A stretch of 64,000 nt of DNA, taken from assembly GCF_047730065.1 (NCBI RefSeq), contig NZ_CP159829.1, forward strand, positions 1,426,001 to 1,490,000, given 5' to 3'. Positions 17,793 to 27,477 of the stretch are shown piece by piece. A program made the position numbers and the translations under genes. The notes under the pieces were generated by a model. It searched no databases. It had not been told where the DNA came from and saw only the letters and a program-made list of their open reading frames with translations. The DNA comes from Njordibacter sp028825405 (GTDB taxonomy: Bacteria; Pseudomonadota; Gammaproteobacteria; Pseudomonadales; Balneatricaceae). Position 1 is the first letter of the stretch, and the number at the start of each line of letters is the position of its first letter.

Positions 17793-17883
17793 TAAAGCCT
17801 CAAGCGTTGTTACAAAATTTATGGTGTTTACAGTGCGCAATATTATGCAGCAATGACTTACAAAAAGCGAGCAAAAGACCTTT

Positions 17884-18591
17884 TTAAGGCTCCTTGCGTT
17901 TGAGCGGTTGCCAAATTAAATCTTCAAATACTTGTAAAGGCTCGTATTCGGCCTTATAAGCCATTTTTTGACATTCTTTAATCCAATAACCAAGGTAAAC
18001 AAAGTCCATTCTGTGCGCTTGAGCCCAACGTATCTGCCATAGCACTGCAAGACGCCCCAAGCTTCTTGAGTCATAAGCAGGATCAAAAAAAGTATAAATC
18101 GCAGATAAGCCTTTAGGCAGAAGATCGATCACAGCCACTGCTAACAACTTTTGTTCTAGTCTAAAACATATAAATCGAGTTCTGCTCGCTGCAGGTGCTT
18201 GGCACAAAAAACTCTCAAACTGGTCAAGTGAAGGCGGATACATATCACCATCGCCATGACGCTGATTAATATAATCTGCATATAGGGCATACATTTCATC
18301 TGAACTCGAGGGCATGTGAAAACTGACATGAAGGTCTTGATTGCGCTTTAATACCCGTTTTTGGCTTTTACTCGCATTAAAGTTATCCACGGGGACACGC
18401 ACTGATTTACATTCACCACAAGCATCGCACCAAGGCCGGTAAATATGTTCACCACTGCGCCTGAAACCCATATCTGTGAGTCGCATATAGGTAGACTCGT
18501 CCAATGGCTGATCTGGGCTCAAAAAAATCGACTTGGCCTTTCGGTTATCCAAGTAACTGCAGTTATGCTCTGGAGTTGGGTAAAATACCAA
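17884..18591 (-). CDS. bpt: Aspartate/glutamate leucyltransferase (Bpt)
   Basis: This 235-residue aminoacyl-tRNA protein transferase of the ATE/Bpt family carries the N-terminal cysteine motif CDACGECKSVRVPV and a GNAT-like C-terminal half (FVYLGYWIKECQKMAYKAEY). Bacterial Bpt enzymes add Leu to N-terminal Asp/Glu, making N-degrons for ClpS-ClpAP. Eukaryotic homologues add Arg, and older annotations call this protein arginyltransferase. It lies between aat and infA. Confidence 0.9.
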   Translation of the reverse strand: MVFYPTPEHNCSYLDNRKAKSIFLSPDQPLDESTYMRLTDMGFRRSGEHIYRPWCDACGECKSVRVPVDNFNASKSQKRVLKRNQDLHVSFHMPSSSDEMYALYADYINQRHGDGDMYPPSLDQFESFLCQAPAASRTRFICFRLEQKLLAVAVIDLLPKGLSAIYTFFDPAYDSRSLGRLAVLWQIRWAQAHRMDFVYLGYWIKECQKMAYKAEYEPLQVFEDLIWQPLKRKEP

Positions 18592-18665
18592 ACTATTTAT
18601 ATCAATTGATGAAGAAATGAAAAATCTCCACTGTAATAGCTATACAAAAAACGTTAGAGCTTACT

Positions 18666-19361
18666 TTAGCATTCACCCCACAAGCTATCTACACCAAAGG
18701 CTAAATTTTCGTCCAAGTGATTTTGAAACTCTAGCATGGGAACCTCTTTAGCACCAAGACTTGCCAAGTGGGGGGTAAACATTTGGCAATCTATCAGCAA
18801 AAAACCCCAGCGTGAAAGATGCTCAGCAAGATCAATAAAAGCCATTTTTGATGCATTGTCAGTGAGGCTAAACATTGACTCACCAAAGAATAAACAGCCA
18901 ATTGCGACACCATACAATCCTCCAACCAGCTCACCCCGATCCCATACTTCGACACTATGGGCGTATCCACCTCTATAGAGTTCAGTATAAGCTTGCTGCA
19001 TTGATGCTGTAATCCAGCTTCCAGTCTGCCCCTGATCTGACCTTGGGGCTTTACCACAGGCAATAACAACGCGTTCAAAAGCTTGATCAAAGGTGACTAT
19101 AAGGGGCGTCTTACGCATAAACTTAGACATACTGCGAGCCACATGCACTTGGCCAGGTGCAACCACCATGCGCGGGCTTGGAGCCCACCAAAGAATAGGG
19201 TCTTGGTCAGAAAACCAAGGAAAAATGCCACATTGGTACGCCAACAATAGCCGGGGTACCGACAAATCACCGCCCACTGCCAATAAACCTTGTGGCTCAT
19301 CAAGTGCTTCAGAAACGGGTGGAAACCAGTATTCATCAACGTCAAGCTGGTAAACAGGCAT
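18666..19361 (-). CDS. aat: Leucyl/phenylalanyl-tRNA--protein transferase
   Basis: This 231-residue enzyme adds Leu or Phe to N-terminal Lys/Arg. The family landmarks PQGLLAVGGDLS, GIFPWFSDQDPILWWAPSPR, and FGESMFS followed by ASKMAF are present. With Bpt and ClpS/ClpA it completes an N-end-rule pathway within 5 kb. It starts 22 bp after the stop of the CheW-CZB gene on the same strand. Confidence 0.96.
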   Translation of the reverse strand: MPVYQLDVDEYWFPPVSEALDEPQGLLAVGGDLSVPRLLLAYQCGIFPWFSDQDPILWWAPSPRMVVAPGQVHVARSMSKFMRKTPLIVTFDQAFERVVIACGKAPRSDQGQTGSWITASMQQAYTELYRGGYAHSVEVWDRGELVGGLYGVAIGCLFFGESMFSLTDNASKMAFIDLAEHLSRWGFLLIDCQMFTPHLASLGAKEVPMLEFQNHLDENLAFGVDSLWGEC

Positions 19362-19383
19362 GCATTAACCCACCATTAAGTGT

Positions 19384-20232
19384 TTATTGTTCTATCAAGT
19401 AGGCTAGGCGAGCAGCTGATAACAAAAGGCTATCTTTTTCATCAACTGCAGAATTATGAACGTAGGCATACACTGGGTCTGGATGTTCCTCTGACGATAA
19501 ATCATTGGGGTCACGCATTTGGGTGAAATGTTCATCTTCATAAGAGATAATGTCATCCATACTATCCAAGATCAAAGCAAACCAGGGAGTCACACCATCG
19601 CGAGTAATATAGAGCACCACAGGATGTACAGCCGATTTTAATTGAGACTTAGTGTAACTAAATAAGCGTATCAATTCGCTGATGCGGCCTCTTTTAACAC
19701 CAGAAAGCTGCTCTAGAGCTTCTTCTTTGCCAGTGTCTGAGGCGACCTTTAAAAGCAGCTCAGCTTGTTGATGAAATTCTTCATGAGGTTCTTTAAAGCG
19801 TGATAACAATGCTTTTGTGGTGTCATCTGTGGACTCTTGCATGTGCTGCAGCCAATGGTTGAATTCACATGACTGTGCGTCTAGTGACCCGTTAAAACTG
19901 GACTGGTTAACAAGGCTATGCTCTAACTCTTTCAACCAAGTGTTATGTAGGTCTTCAGCCTCGTTGAGAGCCACAATTGTTGCTTCCAAGTTGGTGCGGT
20001 TTGATTCACGCCCCAACAGATCAGAGCATTCAAAGGCATTGACTGGCTTGTTACGGTAATACAAATAACCCAAAAAAGCAGGTTGGTGGTTTTGAGAGGC
20101 TTCAATCTTGCCAAAGTCATCAGTAATGGAAAGTATGCTAAAGATATCAAGGGCATACCTTGTATCGCCTAAGAGGAAGGTCAATATACGGTTAGAGCGT
20201 TCAGTTTTTTGAGCTGTTGCTGTGGTCATCAT
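19384..20232 (-). CDS. CheW-like protein with inserted CZB zinc-binding domain
   Basis: The 282-residue protein starts and ends as a CheW domain: FLLGDTRYALDIFSI (res. 19-33) and YLYYRNKPVNAFECSDLLG (56-74), then VVLYITRDG and WFALILDSMDDIISY (205-231). Between these halves, residues about 82-165 have the CZB pattern: His96 in LHNTW, Cys122 in CEFNHWL, and His150/His154 in PHEEFH. These match the three-His-one-Cys zinc site of CZB proteins such as DgcZ and TlpD in type and approximate spacing. No chemotaxis genes are nearby. It heads the aat-bpt-infA run. Its role, perhaps redox or zinc input to a receptor-kinase array, is inferred. Confidence 0.75.
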   Translation of the reverse strand: MMTTATAQKTERSNRILTFLLGDTRYALDIFSILSITDDFGKIEASQNHQPAFLGYLYYRNKPVNAFECSDLLGRESNRTNLEATIVALNEAEDLHNTWLKELEHSLVNQSSFNGSLDAQSCEFNHWLQHMQESTDDTTKALLSRFKEPHEEFHQQAELLLKVASDTGKEEALEQLSGVKRGRISELIRLFSYTKSQLKSAVHPVVLYITRDGVTPWFALILDSMDDIISYEDEHFTQMRDPNDLSSEEHPDPVYAYVHNSAVDEKDSLLLSAARLAYLIEQ

Positions 20233-20462
20233 AAATTGCCATGGCTATAAACACGTTTTCAGTATATTACGCCTAAGGATGATTGAAAACGAGCCAATTA
20301 AAATAATTTACATATTTAAATAGGCTAATATAAGGATAAAATAGCCGTCAAGTAGTAATCAAGCATAAGAACTAGGTTATTATTAAGCTTGGTTCACCTA
20401 TCAGGATTGCGTATCATAGGCCAAAGTCTGCACCATCAAACATTCGGACAAGGAACATATTA

Positions 20463-23099
20463 GTGGCCGCCAAGATCCCACATACATTACCGCCACACGC
20501 CAACGGCAGTAATTCAAGCTGGATACACAAACTAAGCTGGCGCGGATACCACCTTGCATTAGTAGCCTTTAGTGTTTATTTGCTCATTGTATTAGCAACC
20601 TTTGATGCCAGTGATCCGACTTCTACGCAAGCCTTTGATGCCTATGATATCAATAATGCTGGCGGTACTTTTGGCGCTATTTTAGCTGATTTATTTTTTT
20701 GGGCCTTAGGCATCATCGCCTACCTCATCCCCATACTCATTATACAATATGAAGTTACCCGGTTTATTGGGCACTCGCGTTATGCAAAACACGAGACCCA
20801 AAGCAGCTTTTGGTTTAAAGGTCTCAGTTTTAGTACTTTGATTGTGGCTGCGTGTGTTTATGCTTTTATTCATATTACCAATACTGGATCAACCTACCCC
20901 CAGGGGAGCGGGGGTCTGCTAGGGTTAACCCTAGGCTTGCCATTGCATCAAACCTTTGGCATGACAGGCACTAATATTTTAGTGCTCACGACGATGCTGC
21001 TCGCCCTTAGTCAGTTTTGGCAACTTCGCTGGGGCAATATTACCGAAGCTTTAGGGCGTCATAGTATGAATTGGCTTCAACACTTGCGCCAAAGTTTGTT
21101 TGGTGAAAAGAGTGATCGACAAAAACAGCAAAAGTACCAAGCCACGAAAGCAGCGCAAAACAATTATTATAACCCAAGCACTAAAGCAACAAAGCAATCA
21201 CTCCTCATGCGTCCAATAGTTAGCTCATGGGGTTTCATAAGCTCTTTAGGTTGGTTCCAAGGCCGAGATAGGAATGCAACGCCAGATGTCTCCAAACCAA
21301 TTGTGCTACAACAAAAAGCAACTTTAACTGGGGCATCGAAGGAGGGCAGCCTAACGGGCCTTACTGAAGATTTTAGTGTTGACCAAGTGGCCGCTGCACT
21401 CGACTCATCTGTAACCAAAAGTAGGGGACTTAAGGCTACTTCAACTCCAGTCGATAAGACGATTAAGTCGCCGCAAGCAGCTCAAAAAACGATTCCTCCC
21501 CAAGCGCCTATGAAAGAAGTTAAGATCGTTCCTTTGTCAGAAATTCACCAACAAGATACAGGCTCTTCTCAAGCAGAACAGCATGACAAAATAATTAAGC
21601 ATAAACATTTGCCACCCGTTAGCTTATTAGACCCTCCAAGCGTTAGTCTTAACCCTGCCATTACTGCAGAAGAGTTAACTCAGCTAAGTCAGCTTTTAGA
21701 ATCTAAACTGCTGGACTTTGGCGTTATTGCAGAGGTTGTTGAAGTTAACCCAGGACCCGTTATTACTCGCATAGAGATACGCCCCGCTCCTGGTACAAAG
21801 GTCAGTAAAATCAGTAATCTTTCAAAAGATTTGGCACGCTCAATGGCGGTAATGAGTGTGCGTGTGGTTGAAGTAATTGCTGGTAAATCGGTCATCGGTA
21901 TTGAAATTCCAAACCAACATCGTGAAATGGTACGCATCAGTGAAGTCATTGGCAGTAAACCTTATTTATCCTCAAGTAGTCCACTGACTCTTACCTTAGG
22001 TAATGACATCGCAGGTAAACCTGTGGTTGTGGATTTAGCTAAGATGCCACACTTGCTTGTGGCTGGCACAACGGGCTCAGGTAAATCGGTGGGTGTTAAC
22101 GCCATGATTATGAGTATATTACTCAAATCAACACCGGATCAGGTGCGTATGTTGTTAGTGGATCCAAAAATGTTAGAACTGTCGATCTATGATGGTATTC
22201 CGCATTTATTAGCACCGGTTATTACAGACATGAAAGAGGCGGCTGGAGGGTTGCGCTGGTGTGTTGCTGAGATGGAGCGCCGCTATCGTTTGATGGCTTC
22301 TCAAGGGGTAAGAAACCTGGCAGGTTTTAATACTAAGGTTACCTCTGGAGAGCCTATTTTTGATCCTATTTGGATGCCAGATGAGGCTAATGGAGAGAAC
22401 GTAGATGACTGTCCTTACCTAGAACCCTTACCTTATATTGTGGTCGTGGTTGATGAATTCGCAGACATGATTATGGTAGTGGGTAAAAAGGTTGAGGAAC
22501 TCATTGCTCGCATCGCTCAAAAGGCTAGAGCAGCTGGCATACATCTTATACTGGCAACCCAGAGACCCTCAGTTGACGTAATTACTGGTCTCATCAAAGC
22601 CAACGTGCCCACTAGAATTGCGTTTCAAGTCAGTTCTAAAATTGATTCGCGGACTATACTTGACCAAGGTGGAGCTGAAAGTTTGTTAGGCCATGGTGAT
22701 ATGCTCTATTTACCACCAGGTAAAAGTACACCTGAGCGAGTGCATGGTGCTTTTGTGAGTGATGATGAAGTGCATAGAGTTGTTGAGGCTTGGAAGCAAA
22801 GAGGGGCGCCACAGTTTATTGAAGCTATCGTCGAAGGTAACTATGATCAAGAGGTTGGTTTTGGCTTAGCGTCTTCTGAAGGTGCGTTTGAAGAAGATAA
22901 AGATCGTTTATACGATGAAGCTGTGGCCTTTATCACGGAGACACGCCGGGCTTCAATCTCCTCTGTGCAGCGTAAGTTCAAAATAGGCTATAACCGTGCA
23001 GCCCGTATGATTGAGTCTATGGAGGCTGCTGGGGTCATTTCACCCCCTGCTCATAATGGTGCTCGAGAAGTTCTTGCTCCACCCCCTCCGAGGGATTAA
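20463..23099 (+). CDS. ftsK: DNA translocase FtsK
   Basis: This 878-residue protein has a GTG start. N-terminal membrane segments (about residues 25-190) anchor it at the septum. A Gln/Lys/Pro-rich linker follows to about residue 400. Then comes the RecA-like motor, with Walker A GTTGSGKSVGVN near residue 538 and Walker B VVVDEFADM. The C-terminal winged-helix gamma domain (SISSVQRKFKIGYNRAARMIE) reads polar DNA motifs and activates XerCD. The dif site it would act on lies only 7 kb away, at 30,150. Confidence 0.96.
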   Translation: MAAKIPHTLPPHANGSNSSWIHKLSWRGYHLALVAFSVYLLIVLATFDASDPTSTQAFDAYDINNAGGTFGAILADLFFWALGIIAYLIPILIIQYEVTRFIGHSRYAKHETQSSFWFKGLSFSTLIVAACVYAFIHITNTGSTYPQGSGGLLGLTLGLPLHQTFGMTGTNILVLTTMLLALSQFWQLRWGNITEALGRHSMNWLQHLRQSLFGEKSDRQKQQKYQATKAAQNNYYNPSTKATKQSLLMRPIVSSWGFISSLGWFQGRDRNATPDVSKPIVLQQKATLTGASKEGSLTGLTEDFSVDQVAAALDSSVTKSRGLKATSTPVDKTIKSPQAAQKTIPPQAPMKEVKIVPLSEIHQQDTGSSQAEQHDKIIKHKHLPPVSLLDPPSVSLNPAITAEELTQLSQLLESKLLDFGVIAEVVEVNPGPVITRIEIRPAPGTKVSKISNLSKDLARSMAVMSVRVVEVIAGKSVIGIEIPNQHREMVRISEVIGSKPYLSSSSPLTLTLGNDIAGKPVVVDLAKMPHLLVAGTTGSGKSVGVNAMIMSILLKSTPDQVRMLLVDPKMLELSIYDGIPHLLAPVITDMKEAAGGLRWCVAEMERRYRLMASQGVRNLAGFNTKVTSGEPIFDPIWMPDEANGENVDDCPYLEPLPYIVVVVDEFADMIMVVGKKVEELIARIAQKARAAGIHLILATQRPSVDVITGLIKANVPTRIAFQVSSKIDSRTILDQGGAESLLGHGDMLYLPPGKSTPERVHGAFVSDDEVHRVVEAWKQRGAPQFIEAIVEGNYDQEVGFGLASSEGAFEEDKDRLYDEAVAFITETRRASISSVQRKFKIGYNRAARMIESMEAAGVISPPAHNGAREVLAPPPPRD

Positions 23100-23123
23100 C
23101 TATATCTTTTTAAAGGATTTATA

Positions 23124-23747
23124 ATGCGTTTAGCTATTTTTTTGTTAACTGTGACTCTTGCCGGGTCTAGCCTAGCCCAGACCGCTGCCCAATCTCTAAG
23201 CCAACAACTAGGGCGACAAACCAATATCCAAGCTGATTTTGTACAATATGTATTAGATGCCAGTGGTAGTCGGTTACAAGAAACTCATGGACGAATGGTG
23301 TTGGCCCACCCTAATCAGTTCTGGTGGCAGACAGCAGATCCATTTGCGCAATTACTGGTTAGTAATGGTGAACGTCTGTGGATCTATGACGAAGATTTAC
23401 AGCAGGTCACCATTCAGGCTATAGACCCACTGACAACCAGCACTCCCGCGTTATTACTGAGTGGCAATAGCACTGATATTGGAGCTGAATTTAAAGTCGT
23501 GGTTAATTATGTGGACGATGATCTAGTGCTATATTATCTCACCCCTAGAGACCCAGAAAGCTTATACAAAAGCCTAAGGCTAAATTTTAAAAATAACCAA
23601 TTATTAGAAATGCAGTTGGAAGATACAATGCATCAGAAAACTAGCCTTAATTTCAGCAATATGGTGTTTGACCCTCAGATAGATCAACAATTATTTGAGT
23701 TCACTATTCCCGAGGGTACGGACGTATTAGAACTGGACCAGTTTTGA
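23124..23747 (+). CDS. lolA: Outer-membrane lipoprotein carrier LolA
   Basis: This 207-residue periplasmic protein has a signal peptide of about 18 residues (MRLAIFLLTVTLAGSSLA). The LolA core follows: LSQQLGRQTNIQADFVQYV, HGRMVLAHPNQFWWQT and the C-terminal FTIPEGTDVLEL. It carries lipoproteins from LolCDE to LolB. It has a good AAAGGA ribosome site. It sits between ftsK and rarA, the usual order, and its TGA overlaps the TTG start of rarA. Confidence 0.95.
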   Translation: MRLAIFLLTVTLAGSSLAQTAAQSLSQQLGRQTNIQADFVQYVLDASGSRLQETHGRMVLAHPNQFWWQTADPFAQLLVSNGERLWIYDEDLQQVTIQAIDPLTTSTPALLLSGNSTDIGAEFKVVVNYVDDDLVLYYLTPRDPESLYKSLRLNFKNNQLLEMQLEDTMHQKTSLNFSNMVFDPQIDQQLFEFTIPEGTDVLELDQF

Positions 23748-25087
23748 AAAACGACTTATTTGCGCAAGCATCGACAGGCTATCAGCCCTTGGCCAGTCGC
23801 ATGCGTCCGCAAACCTTGGCCCAGTTTGTAGGACAAGGTCATCTCTTAGGTGAGGGCAAGAGCCTAGGCAGAGCGCTTTCCCAAGGGTTGCTGCACAGCA
23901 TGATTCTCTGGGGTCCTCCTGGAGTTGGTAAAACCACATTAGCAAGACTAATGAGCCAAGTGAGTGATGCTCATTTTATGACTCTATCTGCAGTTATGTC
24001 GGGGGTTAAGGACATTCGAGCAGCAGTGTCAGAAGCACAACAGGTGCGTGCACAATCGGGCCGAGATAGTGTGTTATTTGTGGACGAAGTGCACCGATTT
24101 AATAAATCTCAACAGGATGCATTTTTACCTTACATTGAGGATGGAACCTTTATTTTTGTCGGTGCTACGACTGAAAATCCAGCCTTTGAACTCAATAATG
24201 CGCTCATGTCTCGGTCTAGGGTTTATGTATTAAAGTCATTATCTGAAGTTGATCTTGCGGCATTATTACAACAAACTGTCACTGATTTAGATCGTGGTCT
24301 GGGTAAGTTGAATATTGACATTAAAGAGCCTCAACAAAAACTGTTATTACAAGCCGCCGATGGTGATGCTAGACGGTTGCTTAATTTATTAGAAATTTCC
24401 ACAGATTTAGCAGACCAGAAAGATGGTCAGTTAGTCATTGATAATGGAGTCTTAGAGCAAGTACTCCAGACTAGCTCCAAACGCTTTGATAAAGGTGGAG
24501 ATATTTTCTATGACCAGATTTCAGCCTTTCATAAGTCGGTACGTGGTTCTGATCCAAGTGGGGCTTTGTATTGGTTAGCCCGCATGATTGATGCTGGTTG
24601 TGACCCGCTCTATATTGCTCGGCGTTTATTAGCCATTGCCTCAGAAGACATCGGGAACGCTGACCCGCGGGCACTTCAAGTCGCCGTTAATGCATGGCAA
24701 GTGTTCGAAAGAGTAGGGCCTGCAGAAGGTAATCGGGCCATTGCTCATGCGGCTGTTTATTGTGCATGTGCGGCTAAGAGTAACGCGGTTGACACCGCAT
24801 TTAAAGCAGCCATGAGATTGGCCAGAGAAGAACCTAGTTACGACGTCCCTAACCACCTCCGCAACGCTCCTACAAGCCTGGCCCAATCTTTGGGCCATGG
24901 CGCAGACTATCGCTACGCTCACCAAGAGCCTATGGCATTTGCTGCAGGAGAAAATTATTTGCCAGAAGCCCTTGCACAGCATGTTTTATATCATCCTAGT
25001 GACCGAGGGGTTGAAAATAAAATCAAAGAAAAGTTAGAAAAACTCACTCAACTAAATAAAAATAGTGAACAACAGCGTTATAAATAG
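23744..25087 (+). CDS. rarA: Replication-associated recombination protein RarA (MgsA)
   Basis: This 447-residue AAA+ ATPase is related to clamp loaders and acts at stalled forks. Walker A is GPPGVGKTT and Walker B is LFVDEVHRF. The family C-terminal domain has ASEDIGNADPRALQVA. The start is TTG at 23744, overlapping the lolA stop. It is preferred because the following residues (ASTGYQPLASRMRPQTLAQFVGQ, given as two family blocks) match the E. coli N-terminus. Translation is therefore probably coupled to lolA. Confidence 0.95.
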   Translation: MKNDLFAQASTGYQPLASRMRPQTLAQFVGQGHLLGEGKSLGRALSQGLLHSMILWGPPGVGKTTLARLMSQVSDAHFMTLSAVMSGVKDIRAAVSEAQQVRAQSGRDSVLFVDEVHRFNKSQQDAFLPYIEDGTFIFVGATTENPAFELNNALMSRSRVYVLKSLSEVDLAALLQQTVTDLDRGLGKLNIDIKEPQQKLLLQAADGDARRLLNLLEISTDLADQKDGQLVIDNGVLEQVLQTSSKRFDKGGDIFYDQISAFHKSVRGSDPSGALYWLARMIDAGCDPLYIARRLLAIASEDIGNADPRALQVAVNAWQVFERVGPAEGNRAIAHAAVYCACAAKSNAVDTAFKAAMRLAREEPSYDVPNHLRNAPTSLAQSLGHGADYRYAHQEPMAFAAGENYLPEALAQHVLYHPSDRGVENKIKEKLEKLTQLNKNSEQQRYK

Positions 25088-25122
25088 CATCACATGTAAG
25101 TTATAATATGTTGACATAATCA

Positions 25123-25515
25123 GTGGGGGAGAACGTTATCGGAAGCCAGTTAATCGCCATCGTCTGTGGCGGTGCTATTGGTGCTTTAAGCCGTTTTGGA
25201 CTGCAGCAATGGTTGGCACCCATGTATAGTGGACGCTTTCCCTTGGCCATTTTTATTGCCAATTCCATTGGATCCTTGTGCATAGGTTTAATCTATGTGC
25301 TGATCATAGAGAGAGGAATGCTGCCTGAGGTTTGGCGAGCATTCTTAATGGTGGGTTTGCTAGGTGCCTTTACTACTTTTTCTGCCTTTTCATTGGACAG
25401 TTTGCGCCTTATTGAACAAGGTGAGAGTTTAATCGCCCTGAGTAATATTTTTGCTAATGTTGTCGTAGGCTTAATTAGTGCCTTTATTGGTATGTCTATT
25501 GGTCGCTGGTTATGA
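25123..25515 (+). CDS. crcB: Fluoride channel CrcB/FluC
   Basis: This 130-residue, four-helix membrane protein has the family motifs GGAIGALSRF, NSIGSLCIG and LGAFTTFSAFSLD (the TFST-like helix break). It works as a dual-topology dimer exporting fluoride. The start is GTG at 25123, preceded by little ribosome-site signal. It lies between rarA and serS. I saw no fluoride riboswitch upstream; only 35 bp separate it from rarA. Confidence 0.93.
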   Translation: MGENVIGSQLIAIVCGGAIGALSRFGLQQWLAPMYSGRFPLAIFIANSIGSLCIGLIYVLIIERGMLPEVWRAFLMVGLLGAFTTFSAFSLDSLRLIEQGESLIALSNIFANVVVGLISAFIGMSIGRWL

Positions 25516-25564
25516 AATTATCTTTTACCCCATACTCATTATTGTTTCACCCTAGGAATACTCC

Positions 25565-26848
25565 ATGTTAGACCAAAAATTGGTTCGAAATAACCTTCAA
25601 GAAGTGGCTGATAAGTTAATTAAAAAGGGCTTTCAACTTGATGTAGCTAAACTAAACAGTTTAGAGGAATCTCGTAAACAGCTACAAATTGATACGGAAA
25701 ACTTACAAAGTGAGCGTAATTCCAAGTCTAAAGAAATTGGTAAGCTAAAAGCCCAAGGTGAAGATACAACAGGGGTTATGGCGGCAGTAAGTGCCTTTGG
25801 CACCCAATTAGATGCTAAAAAAATCGAACTGAAGGAAGTCCAAGATCGCCTTAACATTATGTTAATGGAAATACCCAATATTCCCCATGAGAGTGTTCCT
25901 CCTGGAGCAGATGAGGAAGATAACCAAGAAGTTTTAACCTGGGGCCAAAAGCCAAGCTTTAATTTTACCGTAAAAGATCATGTTGATTTAGGCGAGGGTT
26001 TAGGTGGACTAGATTTTGGTGCGGCTATTAAAGTCACAGGAGCCCGTTTCATGGTGCTTAAAGGGCCACTAGCCCGTCTGCATCGAGCCTTAATTCAATT
26101 CATGCTCAATAGCCACATTCATGAACATGACTATGAAGAGGTTTACGTTCCCTACTTAGTCAATGCAGATTCTTTAAGGGGTACTGGACAACTGCCAAAA
26201 TTTGAAGAAGATTTGTTTAAAGTTCCGGGAGAGCGGGATTTGTATCTCATCCCCACAGCTGAGGTTCCAGTCACTAATCTAGTACGTGGCGAAATAGTAG
26301 ATGCAAACAAGTTACCATTACGTTTCACTTGCCATACACCATGCTTTCGCAGTGAAGCTGGCAGTCATGGACGAGATACCCGCGGATTAGTCCGACAGCA
26401 TCAATTTGAAAAGGTAGAAATGGTACAAATGGTTAGACCAAGTGAGTCCACAGTTGCCTTAGAAGAGCTCACAGGCCATGCAGAAAACATATTGAAAAGC
26501 CTTGGTTTAGCTTACCGTAAAGTCATTTTATGCGGTGGTGATTTAGGATTTTCAGCGATCAAAACATACGATTTAGAAGTATGGCTGCCTGGCCAAGATA
26601 AATACCGCGAAATTTCTTCATGTTCTAACATGGGCGACTTCCAAGCACGCAGAATGCAGGCTCGATGGCGCAATCCAGAGACTGGAAAACCAGAGTTATT
26701 GCACACGCTCAATGGGTCTGGGTTAGCTGTAGGGCGCACTTTATTGGCCATTTTAGAAAACTATCAGCAAGCAGATGGTAGTGTTCTTGTGCCAGAAGCA
26801 TTGGCCCCCTATATGGGTGGGCTGAGTGTGCTTGTGCCTGCAGGCTAA
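25565..26848 (+). CDS. serS: Seryl-tRNA synthetase
   Basis: This 427-residue class II synthetase has an N-terminal coiled-coil arm (residues about 25-105) that grips tRNA-Ser. The catalytic core includes motif 2 (FRSEAGSHGRDTRGLVRQHQ) and motif 3 (NGSGLAVGRTLLAILENY). It has full family length, and the ATG has an AGGA about 9 nt upstream. It closes the plus-strand ftsK-lolA-rarA-crcB-serS run. Confidence 0.97.
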   Translation: MLDQKLVRNNLQEVADKLIKKGFQLDVAKLNSLEESRKQLQIDTENLQSERNSKSKEIGKLKAQGEDTTGVMAAVSAFGTQLDAKKIELKEVQDRLNIMLMEIPNIPHESVPPGADEEDNQEVLTWGQKPSFNFTVKDHVDLGEGLGGLDFGAAIKVTGARFMVLKGPLARLHRALIQFMLNSHIHEHDYEEVYVPYLVNADSLRGTGQLPKFEEDLFKVPGERDLYLIPTAEVPVTNLVRGEIVDANKLPLRFTCHTPCFRSEAGSHGRDTRGLVRQHQFEKVEMVQMVRPSESTVALEELTGHAENILKSLGLAYRKVILCGGDLGFSAIKTYDLEVWLPGQDKYREISSCSNMGDFQARRMQARWRNPETGKPELLHTLNGSGLAVGRTLLAILENYQQADGSVLVPEALAPYMGGLSVLVPAG

Positions 26849-26880
26849 CTTTAGGCCATTAGTTGACGCTAAGAAGGCCC

Positions 26881-27192
26881 TTAAAGGCAGTTTGTGGGTC
26901 GAGGTAGGCCTGCTATTTTAGCCACTAATTTTGCAGGGCTACCCGGAAACAGGGTTAACAAATGAATACTGTTACCTTTATCTATACTGACATTTTGTTG
27001 GACAATTTTAACTAAAATACGCATAGCAGGAGAAATGCCCGTATTTGCATAAAAAACCCGCAGGGCATTGATGACTTCCCAGTGTTCTACTTTTAAGGTG
27101 ATATTCTCGCTCTGGGCTAACCACTGGGCAACCTCAGGAGTCCAGTCATTGAGGTGTTTTAAATAACCCTCCTTATCTGTTTCTAATTGCAT
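26881..27192 (-). CDS. tusE: Sulfur relay protein TusE
   Basis: This 103-residue protein of the DsrC/TusE family has the conserved NDWTPEVAQWLA and GISPAMRILVKIV segments. It ends PRPTNCL, so the penultimate Cys that carries the persulfide is present. The second DsrC Cys about ten residues earlier is absent, which favours TusE over dissimilatory DsrC. It hands sulfur to MnmA. It is the last gene of tusD-tusC-tusB-tusE and starts one base after the tusB stop. Confidence 0.93.
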   Translation of the reverse strand: MQLETDKEGYLKHLNDWTPEVAQWLAQSENITLKVEHWEVINALRVFYANTGISPAMRILVKIVQQNVSIDKGNSIHLLTLFPGSPAKLVAKIAGLPRPTNCL

Positions 27193-27193
27193 A

Positions 27194-27475
27194 TCACCAA
27201 CTTACAGAAGTAGGGTAGAGTGTCGTTAAACTGACTAAGTCTGACATCTCAATAAACTGCACCTGATCATTCTTATCCTCCGTCAGTCCTCGCTCATGGC
27301 CATGCTGTGCTAAAACGTAGACAGATCGCACAGAAAATTCCGTGAGGTGTTTGCTAAGTAGCACATAAACACCATCGTCTATAAACGCATAACCATCCTC
27401 AGCACCGCTTCGATCAACTAGCTTAGAAAGTTCATCAGCGTTAAGGTGGCGGGCAATGATATGCAAGATAGCCAT
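27194..27475 (-). CDS. tusB: Sulfur relay subunit TusB
   Basis: This 93-residue protein of the DsrH/TusB family (MAILHIIARHL, EDGYAFIDDGVYVLL, with VSW at the end) forms the TusBCD hexamer that accepts sulfur from TusA. The functional Cys of the relay is in TusD, and this TusB has no Cys. It lies 2 bp after tusC. Confidence 0.88.
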   Translation of the reverse strand: MAILHIIARHLNADELSKLVDRSGAEDGYAFIDDGVYVLLSKHLTEFSVRSVYVLAQHGHERGLTEDKNDQVQFIEMSDLVSLTTLYPTSVSW

Positions 27476-27477
27476 GG

